From positions 23,369,308 through 23,433,307 of the forward strand of contig CM068841.1 of NCBI GenBank assembly GCA_028554795.2: a DNA stretch of 64,000 bases, in the 5' to 3' direction. Origin of the DNA: Sinohyriopsis cumingii. Its lineage: Eukaryota; Mollusca; Bivalvia; Unionida; Unionidae. A program made the translations under genes and the position numbers. The notes below the pieces were generated by a model. The model was given only the letters and a program-made list of their open reading frames with translations, was not told the origin of the DNA and did not search any database. This document shows positions 19,716 through 28,040 of the stretch, piece by piece; the stretch's first letter is position 1, and each line of letters starts with the position of its first letter.

Positions 19716-20162
19716 TTAGTCTCTCTGTTTTTTAAATTTCTTCACCGTCACAGGCTTTTCCTCTTCTTCCTCCTCACTTTCTTCCCTTCTTCTTTTCTAC
19801 TCCTGTTTCTTTTTCTTCACCTGTCTGCTTTCTTCCTCTGAAGAATCACTCTCTTCTTCTGAAGAATCCCTCTTTTCTTCTGACTCCTCTTGTTTCTTTT
19901 TTGGGTAATCTGGAGACCAATGTCCTTTTTCTTGACAATAATAACAGGTATCTTGAGTTTTGTCTTTTCTAGCCCCTTTTTTTCTTTTTTGACGGTCTGG
20001 ACACTCTCAAGACCAATGCCCTTTCTTCTGACAGATATAGCAAGTATCTTGACTTTTATCTCGAAAGGAAGGAGAGTAGTCCGTCGGTTGGTCTGAAGAG
20101 AATTTTCTAATGACCCCTCGCAAAGCTCTGATGAAACGTTCCATCTGGGTAGTCTCTTCCAT
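19716..20162 (-). pseudogene. CCHC zinc-knuckle protein, two internal stops
   Basis: From the ATG at 20162 the frame reads MEETTQMERFIRALRGVIRK, then a first knuckle CYICQKKGHW whose spacing to a later cysteine fits C-x2-C-x4-H-x4-C with a TGA inside the last gap (20007-20009). It then reads a second knuckle CYYCQEKGHWSPDY in which the final cysteine is tyrosine, and a long Lys/Glu/Ser acidic tail with a TAG at 19797-19799 and final TAA at 19716. CCHC knuckles bind single-stranded nucleic acid in retroviral Gag and cellular proteins; here the protein may assist the adjacent divergent polymerase. The TATA box lies at 20213-20228. Relics occur in both TIRs of A. Confidence 0.7.
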
Positions 20163-20296
20163 CGTTGTGCTCGGTTTGAGAGTGAAATGAATAGTGAAAG
20201 GACAAGACACACACCCTTTTATATACGCTCGTCTGCCATGACTATACATTAGTCTATGGTGTTTAAACTTGAGTCATTTGACGTTTTGCACTCAAG
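20163..20296. promoter_or_regulatory. Divergent promoter between CCHC and polymerase genes
   Basis: A 134-bp gap. The minus-strand TATA (gcgtatataaaagggtg, 20213-20228) serves the CCHC gene. No clear TATA is seen for the polymerase; ctatacattagtctatgg near 20240 is the nearest AT-rich element. Confidence 0.5.
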
Positions 20297-23200
20297 ATGA
20301 AACGATCCTATTCATTAGAGAAGAAAAAAGAAGAAAGTAAGAGGCAGAAACGTGATCTATCGCCTCGTACCAGAGCTGAAGTCTTGGCACAAATTCATGC
20401 CAGTGATTTTGAAAAGGACATGAGTGAACCAGAATCCGAACCCTCTAAACCAAGTTCGCCACCCTTAGTCAACCCTGAAAAGTACTATTCCATTCGAGAG
20501 ACGGAAAAGCGCTCCTCTAGAAAATTTAGAACCACGGCTTACAAATACACGGTGAAGTTTAAAGATTTCAAGGCTGAAGTACCGTTAGAGAAAGCAGAAG
20601 GATTCATCACCGGAGTGTGGGATTCTTTGCTCACCACACTCAAGCGACAATGTCAACCCAAAGAAGACGATCGCTTGAGACTTTCCATACAACACGACGG
20701 TTTGAAATCCCCTGTTTGGATCGAGTTTAGCACCCCTGCAGAATTGACCACTTCCAAAGTTATGGACAAGATTCAACACGTGCAACAATCTAATGACCAG
20801 TTTGACATCACCGATGGAAAAGCCACACTGGACATGACCCACGTCTCTCCTCCTCAAGGGACTGGACGCAAAAAGATGTTATTGGTGAACGAGCTTCGCA
20901 GCATTAAACGTAGCCTCGTCCAAATTCACAATTCTCAAAACCAGATGTGTTTAGCCCGTGCCATCGTGGTGGGACGAACCTATGCCAACAAGAACGACAC
21001 GGTAGAATGGAAAAGAACCTGGAAAACTATTCAACAATCCGACCGAGCCAAACAACGAAATGAAGCAGAACTCCTGTTACAACAAGCTGGACTGTCCAAA
21101 GACACACCCTGTGGCATTCCTGAGATGCAAAAATTGCAAGATGCCCTAGCTCCACGATACACCTTGAAAGTGCACCTTCAAGAAGTGCGCGGACCTCTGT
21201 TGTTTCGAGGCCAAGACTTTAAGGACGGAAAATACATTCATGTCTGTTATCACGATGATCATTTCGATACCATTACCAGTATCACCGGATTCCTGGGATA
21301 CGGTTATTACTGTGAGAAATGTGACCATGGTTATAATAATCGAGAGCAACACAAACATTGCGGATTGAAATGCTCAGGATGTTTGGCCTCTCCACCCTGT
21401 CTGAGCGAAGGACCAGTGCCTTGTTCAACTTGTCTGCGCACGTTTGTCAGCCCTACCTGTTACCAAAAACATCTGAAGACGCAAGGTTCACAGCAGAAAT
21501 GTGCTTGTCAACTCCTGAGATTGTGCCCTACCTGTGGACAAGGCATATGTACCAATACTGCCAAGGCACACGTATGTCGAGGAAAGAAAAAATGTCACAT
21601 TTGTCACCACATCGTGGACTTGGAACACCAATGCTACGTGCAAAAATACCAACCTCCACCAGAGAAAGAGGACGGTCACAAGAAGAAAGGCAATTTCATC
21701 TTTTTTGATTTCGAATGCATGCAAGAGACCGGCATTCACATTCCTAATTTCTGCGTGGCTCATCGAGCGTGCGAGAAGTGCATTCAAGAACCTATCTTCA
21801 GTCATTGCCCTCACTGCAGCAAGATTCCTGGAGGGCGTGAAAAAGTCTTTCGGGGACCGAACACGTTAGCCAATTTTGCCCAATGGGTTTTAGACCCCGT
21901 CGACAAGACGTGGAGCCAAGAGGACATCGAACGTTACGGAGATTGTCATTGTCATGCCACGGTGATGGCTCACAATTTCTCCGGATACGATGGACAGTTT
22001 CTTTTGAGATACTATACGGAACATGGCACCGAGCGTCCTAAAGTGACTTTGAACGGAGCCAAAATCATTTTCATGCAAGTGGGACAAGTACAGTTTAAAG
22101 ATTCGATGACCTATTTGGCCATGCCTTTGAGTCGAATGCCTATAACGTTTGGAATGACAGAAATGGCTAAAGGGTACTTTCCACACTTTTTCAATACGGA
22201 AGCCAATCAACACGCCGTTCTACCCCATTTACCTGAGGCTCACTATTACGACCCCGACAACATGCGTACCGAACAACGAGAAGCTTTCTACGCTTGGTAC
22301 CAGGCTCACGCCTCGGACCCTTTCGACTTTCAAGAAGAAATGCTAAATTATTGTCGTTCCGACGTGGACATTTTACGGCGTTGCTGTGGAAAATTTTGAG
22401 AACTGTTCATGGAACACGGAGGGGTCGATCCTTTGAAAGAAGCTTGCACCATTGCCAAAGCGTGTTCCTTAGTGTACCGGCAACGATTCATGCCTGAAAA
22501 CACCGTAGCTGTCATCAGTCCTCAAACGACCCACTATGTCAAACGTCAATACTCGGTCAAAGCCCTACGTTGGTTACATTACTTGTGCGACAAGGAAGAC
22601 AAGTGGATTCAGCATGCTCGCAACGGAGGGGGTGAAAAGACCATCGGAACGTATTCGGTAGATGGCTGGGACTTAGAAAACCCAAAGATCGTGTACGAGT
22701 TTAACGGTTGCTTATTTCACGGATGTCCCGTCTGTTACCCTGATGGTAGCACTAAAAATCAGTTTTTACAACGAACCATGGAAGACTTGTACCACGCCAC
22801 TTGTCAGCGACGCCTAAAGTTGGAACAGGAAGGATACCAAGTGGTGGAAATGTGGGAACACGAGTACGATCACCGTATGAAAACCGATCCCGAGTTTAAA
22901 CGCCTCGTGGAAAGTTACCAGTTCATGGACCCACTGAACCCGAGGGATAGTTTGTACGGAGGAAGGACCAATGCCACCTATTTGTTGTACCAAGTCGACG
23001 AAGAGAAAGGAGAAGAAATCAAATACTTGGACGTGTGTTCGCTGTATCCCTACGTGTGCAAATATTGTCGCTTTCCTGTAGGGCACCCGCAATTGTTCAC
23101 GGAACACATCGACCTGAAAAACATTCGACAATACGAAGGCTTGATCAAGTGTAAAGTTTTGCCTCCCACGAACCTATACCATCCCGTCTTACCTCACCAT

Positions 23201-24043
23201 TGTCAAGGTAAACTGATGTTTCCATTGTGCCGTACTTGTGCCGAAACGTTCAACCAAGACCAACCTTGTCAGCATACCCAGGAAGAACGTGCCTTGACGG
23301 GAACCTGGGTCAGCGTAGAATTCTTCAAAGCTCTTGTCATGGGATACCAACTGTTAGAAGTGTACGAAATTTGCCACTTTTCCAAGACACAAGAATACCA
23401 CAAGGGTGATCCCAGTCGGAAAGGCATTTTCGCTGACTACGTGGATGCCTTTTTGAAACTGAAACAAGAAGGCAGCCGCTATCCTTCCTGGTGTCACACC
23501 CCCGAAGACCAAATACAATTCAAAGAGAAATACTATGAGCAAGAAGGCATCTCTTTAGACCACATCGAGAAAAACGAAGGCAGGCGATCGTTTGCCAAAG
23601 TGATGTTAAACTGGTTGTGGGGTAAAATGGCACAACGACCGTGTTTACCCAAGACGGAATATTTGACAGAACCTTCCCGCTACTTCCAGATGATTCACGA
23701 CAAAACCAAATACATGAAACACGTGGACGTCGTTCGTGAGGATTTGATCTTGGTCAATTACGAAGAAGATCTGGACTTTGTACAAGACGACCCTTTTGGA
23801 AATGTCATCATTGCGGCTTACGTGACAGCTCATGCTCGCTTAAAATTGTAAGAAGCTTTAGAATTGTTAGGGGAGCGCGTCCTGTACTTTGACACGGACA
23901 GTTGCATTTACATCCATCACCCGAGTCAACAGCACCCTGACATCGAAAGAGACCGTTTAGGAGCATGGACAGACGAGCATCCCGACGACAAGATTCTAAG
24001 TTTCGTCAGTGGCGGTCCCAAAAGCTCTCCTGAATCAGAGTAA
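20297..24043 (+). pseudogene. polB: Polinton DNA polymerase B, two stops, 3' truncated
   Basis: One continuous frame of 1248 codons interrupted by TGA at 22397 and TAA at 23849. The first part (700 codons) has a basic leader, a Cys/His-rich zinc region at residues ~335-455 (CEKC, CSGC, CSTC, CPTC, CHIC repeats), then exonuclease motifs I (FFDFEC, ~470), II (AHNFSGYDGQF, ~557) and III (YCRSDVDIL, ~685). The second part has motif A (YLDVCSLYP), motif B (KVMLNWLWGK) and, after the second stop, motif C (YFDTDS at 23885-23902). This is the protein-primed type B polymerase of Polintons. The C-terminal thumb region after FVSGGPK is missing; the frame passes into remains of the CYGC gene. At least one stop fits CpG decay. 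Confidence 0.93.
24015..24030. other. Deletion junction, polymerase to CYGC/protease genes
   Basis: Upstream of here the sequence is polymerase (..SGGPK); downstream, from about 'gctct', it aligns base by base to the last part of the CYGC gene of element A. The junction therefore removed the polymerase C-terminus and the genes that follow it (at least integrase, membrane and capsid genes, judged from element A). Confidence 0.75.
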
Positions 24044-24148
24044 GGAGACGAAACGAAGAAACGGTTATTTGTCAGACATTTTCAAGCAAAAAGTCAGGAT
24101 CGAATTGACGAGTTATTATTACCTGTGAAGAAAAAAAAACCCACACAA
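24044..24148 (+). pseudogene. Remnant of CYGC protein C-terminus
   Basis: About 35 codons (KKRLFVRHFQAKSQDRID) matching the C-terminus of the zinc-binding protein at 7588-8096 in A. It is in frame with the protease ATG, as in A. Preceded by a TAA that closes the polymerase frame. Confidence 0.7.
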
Positions 24149-24709
24149 ATGGATACCTGGGAACTTTATTACCTTTTGAACCACAGTTCGTATACGGCTT
24201 CTTGGAATCCTGTCGTCTGTGCTAAAGATGAACTCCCTCATCGCAAACCTCAAGACCATCTAGCTTATGTGATCAACACGGACGACAGTCATCTCCCAGG
24301 AACCCACTGGGTAGCCGTTTACTTTCCTCAAGAAGGATGTGTGGAATATTTCGATTCGTACGGATTGCCCCCTTTGGAAGACGATATCATCGACTTTATG
24401 AGAAGAAATGCTCAAACCACCCGATTCAATAATGTGAAATTACAAGGCACAGATTCCTTGGTGTGCGGACAGTACTGTGTGTATTTTCTGCATCATCGCA
24501 GCCTGGGCTATTCCTTAGAACATTTAGTGACTCATTTTGATCCTCGTTCTTCTTCTAGAAACGATGTGAAAGTAGATCGGTGGTTTTGTGACCATTATGC
24601 TTATCTTTTGTCTCAAGCTAGGAAACGTAGTGTCCATCAATGGCCTAATGACTTCCAACAGTGGAAATCACAATTTCATTCACAACGTTGTCAGCCCTGT
24701 TTAAAGTAG
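24149..24709 (+). CDS. Adenain-like cysteine protease, intact
   Basis: An intact frame of 186 residues from the ATG at 24149 (MDTWELYYLL); a GTG eight codons earlier is also in frame. The catalytic triad is visible in the family order: His in GTHWVAVYF (~residue 50), Asp/Glu region VEYFDSYG (~62-66) and Cys in CGQYCVYFL (~105), with the preceding Gln forming the oxyanion hole. This is the adenovirus-protease-type fold used by Polintons, adenoviruses and virophages for capsid maturation. Length is normal for the family. It is the only fully open replication/morphogenesis gene of element B. An AATAAA follows at 24818; there is no stem-loop. Confidence 0.9.
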   Translation: MDTWELYYLLNHSSYTASWNPVVCAKDELPHRKPQDHLAYVINTDDSHLPGTHWVAVYFPQEGCVEYFDSYGLPPLEDDIIDFMRRNAQTTRFNNVKLQGTDSLVCGQYCVYFLHHRSLGYSLEHLVTHFDPRSSSRNDVKVDRWFCDHYAYLLSQARKRSVHQWPNDFQQWKSQFHSQRCQPCLK

Positions 24710-24953
24710 ACTGTAAATTGAAAAAAATGTTTGTGATTAGAAAAAAATGTTTGATGTTATAATGTTGGATTATTGTTAAAAATGTTAGAGTTGATGGTTA
24801 GTGTTAAGTGATTTTTGAATAAAAAATGTTGTGTTTTGAAAAGAAAATGCCTTTGTCGTTTGTTTGGCTATAAGAATGTTGATTCATGCTCTTTGACTTC
24901 TTGCTATCCCTCTCATGTCACTCATTGAACGTTCCGGCTCGAAAACCGTGGAG
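24710..24953 (+). other. Protease 3' region with poly(A) signal
   Basis: AT-rich trailer with repeated 'aaaaaatgttt' units; AATAAA at 24818-24823 is the likely polyadenylation signal. It aligns well to 6795-7027 of element A. Confidence 0.55.
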
Positions 24954-24993
24954 GGATGTTTTCCTTCACGTCCGCGCTTTGACTTTAAGAACC
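24954..24993 (+). promoter_or_regulatory. Conserved upstream module 1 (stem-loop gene promoter)
   Basis: GGATGTTTTCCTTCACGTCC, GCGCTTTGACTTTAAGAACC. The same order of elements, including the TATA-like tail, occurs at 25839, 26721 and, in element A, 6751-6790. The start codon follows about 50 bases later. Confidence 0.75.
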
Positions 24994-25044
24994 GGGGGGA
25001 GTTTCCAGTCAAACCATCCATTGTCGACTCATATTCCTACGAAG

Positions 25045-25416
25045 ATGTGCTCCAAACTAGCTAAGCTAAACGAAGCCTACGCGAATTTGCATAGGGTCAG
25101 ACACAGTCTGATACCGAAGCCAGAAGAGATAGAGAATGTGAGAATGTTAAAAGTCACTGAAGACCTGATAGAAGAGCTCTTCAGAGAAGAAGTGAACAGG
25201 GAGAAAGAAGAATGGACAGAGAAGTACAGACTTCAGACACAGCAGCAACAGCAACAACAACAACAGCAGCAGCAGCAACAGCAGCAGCAACCTGAACCTG
25301 ACAGAAGCTTTGTCGATTGTCGTATCGACACCAAAGAGTTCTTCTTCTCTTTCCGAAGAAGCAGACCTATCGCCAGAAAGTCTATCCTCAGAGGACATCG
25401 CATTCTTAGAAACTAA
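25045..25416 (+). CDS. Coiled-coil LAKL protein 1 with polyglutamine
   Basis: A 123-residue ORF from the ATG at 25045, chosen because the upstream in-frame region contains the promoter module. The N-terminus MCSKLAKLNEAYANLHRV is shared with the gene in element A and, more weakly, with the next gene (MNTRLAKLLELHVHLEYA), so these are paralogues. A charged helix, about 18 glutamines (residues ~68-86), then DRSFVDCRIDTKEFFF and a basic end (RRSRPIARKS) follow. Function unknown; the shape suggests an oligomerising structural or DNA-associated factor. A stem-loop follows 27 bases after the stop. Confidence 0.7.
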   Translation: MCSKLAKLNEAYANLHRVRHSLIPKPEEIENVRMLKVTEDLIEELFREEVNREKEEWTEKYRLQTQQQQQQQQQQQQQQQQQPEPDRSFVDCRIDTKEFFFSFRRSRPIARKSILRGHRILRN

Positions 25417-25436
25417 AAGATTGCCATAGCAAACAA

Positions 25437-25482
25437 CAAAACAGCCCTTCTCAGGGCTACCCAATACTCTAGAAAAGAAATA
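25437..25482 (+). terminator. Histone-type 3' stem-loop after LAKL 1
   Basis: AGCCCT arm (25443-25448), TCTC loop, AGGGCT arm (25453-25458), ACCCA, then TCTAGAAAAGAAA at 25469-25481. The loop differs by one base from the usual TTTC. Confidence 0.83.
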
Positions 25483-25857
25483 ACCATCAATTTGCCAATG
25501 TGTGTAGGTAGAGTAGTGTGAATATAAACACTGACTCTTTTTTTAATAGTGTGAGTGTATGTGTTTGTGTGTTTGTGTGTTTGTGTTTGTAACCGCTCAC
25601 GTACGTTGGTGTGGATAGTAGATTAAGATGATGTCTTTTTGGTTTTTGAGGTGTGGGGAGAGTAGATTTGAGGGTTTGATTGGATTGCTTTGCGTATGTG
25701 GATAGTATATTGAAGTGGTTAATGAAAAATTTTTTTAGAATAGTGATGGGTAGTATAAAAAAGTGAGTGAGTGTTTCTTTTAGGTCCGCGCGTTGTTTTG
25801 GTCATGATCTAGGTAAGATCAATTTTATGTTTTTAAGGGGATGTTTTCCTTCACGTC
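25443..25857 (+). repeat. Direct repeat of intergenic cassette, copy 1
   Basis: About 415 bp (stem-loop, GT-rich spacer, upstream module) nearly identical to 26332-26740. It indicates duplication of a whole 3'-end/spacer/promoter cassette between successive genes. It contains the 'cacgtacgttggtgtggata' core related to the minisatellite of element A. Confidence 0.85.
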
Positions 25858-25876
25858 CGCACTTTTAGTATAAATT
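25839..25876 (+). promoter_or_regulatory. Conserved upstream module 2
   Basis: GGATGTTTTCCTTCACGTCC, GCACTTTTAGTATAAATTG; the TATA-like box is clear here (tataaatt). About 50 bases before the ATG at 25926. Confidence 0.75.
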
Positions 25877-25925
25877 GAAACTCGTTCGGCAGTCCAGCTA
25901 CCCTTGTTGATTGGTCAACACCAGA

Positions 25926-26303
25926 ATGAACACCAGACTTGCGAAACTGTTGGAACTTCATGTGCATCTGGAATATGCCAGGCGCCTGTTGAACGAACTG
26001 GCCGCGGAGGCCATTGTCGAAGAGGGAAGGATGAGAGAGGAGGAGGAAAGAAGAAACAAAGAAGAGGAGGAGAGAAGATACAAAGAAGAGGCGGAGAGAA
26101 GATACAAAGAAGAGGAGGAGGAGAGAAGATACAAAGAAGAGGAGGAAAAGGAGAGAAAAAGAAGAAATTTCAGAATCCCAGAGACAGAAAATTGGGATTC
26201 TGAAGCTATTTATCCTGCCTCTGCTCTCTCCCCAAAAAAAGTAAAAAGCAACTGGGGAACAAGATGTGTATGTGGCGCCAGGCCTGGAAGGTGCCACCAT
26301 TAA
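25926..26303 (+). CDS. Coiled-coil LAKL protein 2 with charged repeats
   Basis: A 125-residue ORF from the ATG at 25926, the Met that aligns with paralogue 1. After MNTRLAKLLELHVHLEYARR come tandem repeats of about ten residues based on EEERRYKEE (residues ~40-80), a long highly charged helix, then a different C-terminus (NWDSEAIYPASALSPKK, RCVCGARPGRCHH) with several Cys/His. The repeats parallel the polyglutamine of paralogue 1 as a fast-changing centre between conserved ends. Followed 28 bases later by a stem-loop. Confidence 0.68.
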   Translation: MNTRLAKLLELHVHLEYARRLLNELAAEAIVEEGRMREEEERRNKEEEERRYKEEAERRYKEEEEERRYKEEEEKERKRRNFRIPETENWDSEAIYPASALSPKKVKSNWGTRCVCGARPGRCHH

Positions 26304-26324
26304 CCAGGTGTCCATGAAGTTCCA

Positions 26325-26372
26325 AAAAAACAGCCCTTTTCAGGGCTACCCAATACTCTAGAAAAGAAATAA
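26325..26372 (+). terminator. Histone-type 3' stem-loop after LAKL 2
   Basis: CCAAAAAAAC leader, AGCCCT (26332-26337), TTTC loop, AGGGCT (26342-26347), ACCCA, then TCTAGAAAAGAAA. Complete signal. Confidence 0.88.
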
Positions 26373-26740
26373 CCATCAATTTGCCAATGTGTGTAGGTAG
26401 AGTAGTGTGAATATAAACACTGACTCTGTTTTTAATAGTGTGAGTGTATGTGTTTGTGTGTTTGTGTTTGTAACCGCTCACGTACGTTGGTGTGGATAGT
26501 AGATTAAGATGATGTTTTTTTGGTGTTTGAAGTGTGGGGAGAGTAGATTTGGGGGTTTGATTGGATTGCTTTGCGTATGTGGATAGTATATTGAAGTGGT
26601 TAATGAAAAATCTTTTTTAGAATAGTGATGGGTAGTATAAAAAAGTGAGTGAGTGTTTCTTTTAGGTCCGCGCGTTGTTTTGGTCATGATCTGAGTAAGA
26701 TCAATTTTATGTTTTTAGGGGGATGTTTTCCATCACATCC
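26332..26740 (+). repeat. Direct repeat of intergenic cassette, copy 2
   Basis: Near-identical to 25443-25857, with small indels in the GT-rich part. ORFs across it on the minus strand are artefacts. Confidence 0.85.
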
Positions 26741-26760
26741 GCGCTTTCACTATAAGAACC
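26721..26760 (+). promoter_or_regulatory. Conserved upstream module 3
   Basis: GGATGTTTTCCATCACATCC, GCGCTTTCACTATAAGAACC, with a good TATA-like box 12-20 bases before the ATG at 26772. Its position inside a longer ORF argues for the later start. Confidence 0.72.
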
Positions 26761-26771
26761 CACAAGGTTTG

Positions 26772-27392
26772 ATGTTCGAACCATTCTACGGAATAATAAA
26801 AACGAAGATAGTGGTTGCAAGTGATTTGTTCAACAACTTGGTAGATATATACAATTGGATAATGGATGGTATGTATGTAGTGGAGAGACTAGAAAAAGAA
26901 TGGAAGATAGCAGAGTATCTGGACTACGCTAAATGCCTAAACGTAGCAAAAGAAGTGATAGCAGAAATGATAGAAGAGGAGGAAAAGAGATTGAGAGGTA
27001 TGATAAATCCCACCTATGTCAGAGTGGGAAGCCTAAAGGAAGCACTTGACAATGCAAGCAAAGTCAGGTGCTTTCTTGAAAATATGTCACATGGGACAGA
27101 GTGCTCTTTTGTGGAGAGAGGTCAGGACAGACTGAGGAAAGGAGAGGAGTTGATGAGAAAAGTGATGGAGGTAGAGGTAAAGAAGATTAAAGAGAGATGG
27201 AATAAAGAAAGAAAAGAAGAAGAAAATAGAAAGAGAAAAGAAAGCTTTGAGAAACTGAACAATAACTGGACACGAATACAGGAGAAATTCCGAGCCATGG
27301 GTCACCCGGACTGGATGCCTGAATCAGAAATAAAGAAGAAGACAGGAATAATGGCACAAGTTAGAAGATGGCTACAGAAGTGGAGGAAATAA
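26772..27392 (+). CDS. Coiled-coil protein p206, unknown
   Basis: A 206-residue ORF from the ATG at 26772; the 41 extra upstream codons overlap the promoter module and are left out. The first half is alpha-helical with regular hydrophobics (LFNNLVDIYNWIMDGMYVV, CLNVAKEVIAEMIEEEEKR), the middle carries two cysteines (VRCFLENMSHGTECSF), and the second half is a long basic/acidic coiled coil ending in RRWLQKWRK. Its size, tandem position, promoter and 3' signal match the two LAKL genes, but there is no convincing sequence match to them. No family recognised. The stem-loop that ends it is in the right TIR. Confidence 0.7.
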   Translation: MFEPFYGIIKTKIVVASDLFNNLVDIYNWIMDGMYVVERLEKEWKIAEYLDYAKCLNVAKEVIAEMIEEEEKRLRGMINPTYVRVGSLKEALDNASKVRCFLENMSHGTECSFVERGQDRLRKGEELMRKVMEVEVKKIKERWNKERKEEENRKRKESFEKLNNNWTRIQEKFRAMGHPDWMPESEIKKKTGIMAQVRRWLQKWRK

Positions 27393-27408
27393 AAGAAGAT
27401 AATGATGA

Positions 27409-27760
27409 AACCAAAGGCCCTTTTCAGGGCCACCCACATTTCTCGAAAAGACAATGACTTTCCATTGCCTACCCCTTTTTTCAAAAAAAATTTAAAAAAA
27501 AAAAATCCCATGTTCAATTTCCCTTGACGCTATACAGTCCCACCCTGTTTAAATTCCTTTGACGCTATACAGTCCCTATTCCCATGTTCAATTCCCCTTG
27601 ACGCTCAACAGTCCCACGATTTTTCTCCATGTTAATTTCCCTTGACGCTATATGTTCCCATGATTTTTCTCCATGTTAAATTTCCCTTGACGCTATACGT
27701 TCACAGGGGGTGTTTTTAATGCTAAGTCCCATTGACGCTATAGTATCCCTATTTACTACT
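27409..27760 (-). repeat. Right terminal inverted repeat of element B
   Basis: Inverted match of 18061-18417, including stem-loop, A/T tract and subterminal repeats. Confidence 0.93.
27412..27452 (+). terminator. Histone-type 3' stem-loop after p206
   Basis: CCAAA leader, GGCCCT (27416-27421), TTTC loop, AGGGCC (27426-27431), ACCCA (27432-27436), then TCTCGAAAAGACA. Starts about 20 bases after the stop. Confidence 0.88.
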
Positions 27761-28040
27761 ATCGCTCTTGTCGGCCCTGATTAATGGTCGACAAATAACG
27801 AAACGTACTGGAGCGCATCTATTGACAACCGGTACTGCTCCTGTTTGATGGTCCTCAGCATGGATATTTGCGAAATATAGTCCCTATATTTGGCGGCCTC
27901 GGTAACCTTGGGGTTGTGAGATGTGGAGGGGGCGAGTGAGTGAAAATAGTGGCATTTTACATGTGCTATTATTTATCACGAGAGGTGAAGCCACGAATGA
28001 GCATGCAAAGCGTTTCCCCTTACCGATCTATATATACATC
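27761..28040 (+). repeat. Repeat R1, copy 2, right of element B
   Basis: Begins with the atcgct duplication and aligns to 48655-48940 ('ggccctgattaatggtcg', 'gagcatgcaaagcgtttc'). Confidence 0.85.

Larger units (their letters stand above)
18061..27760. mobile_element. Polinton/Maverick-type element B, decayed
   Basis: A 9.7-kb element with AG...CT termini, TIRs of about 355 bp and a 6-bp TSD confirmed by an empty site. Gene order from the left: small gene on the minus strand, divergent coiled-coil gene, CCHC gene (minus), DNA polymerase B, protease, three tandem coiled-coil genes. Integrase, membrane, capsid and most of the CYGC gene are missing; they were probably lost in one deletion whose junction lies near 24020. 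The polymerase, CCHC and first coiled-coil genes have stops or a frameshift, so the copy is not autonomous. Confidence 0.92.

Noticed and set aside
19817-20212. 131-codon minus ORF
   Set aside because: It is a shifted frame of the CCHC gene; the zinc-knuckle frame is the one with motifs and a matching relic in A.
26649-26771. Upstream extension of the p206 ORF
   Set aside because: It covers the conserved promoter-like module; the later ATG at 26772 fits the other genes.
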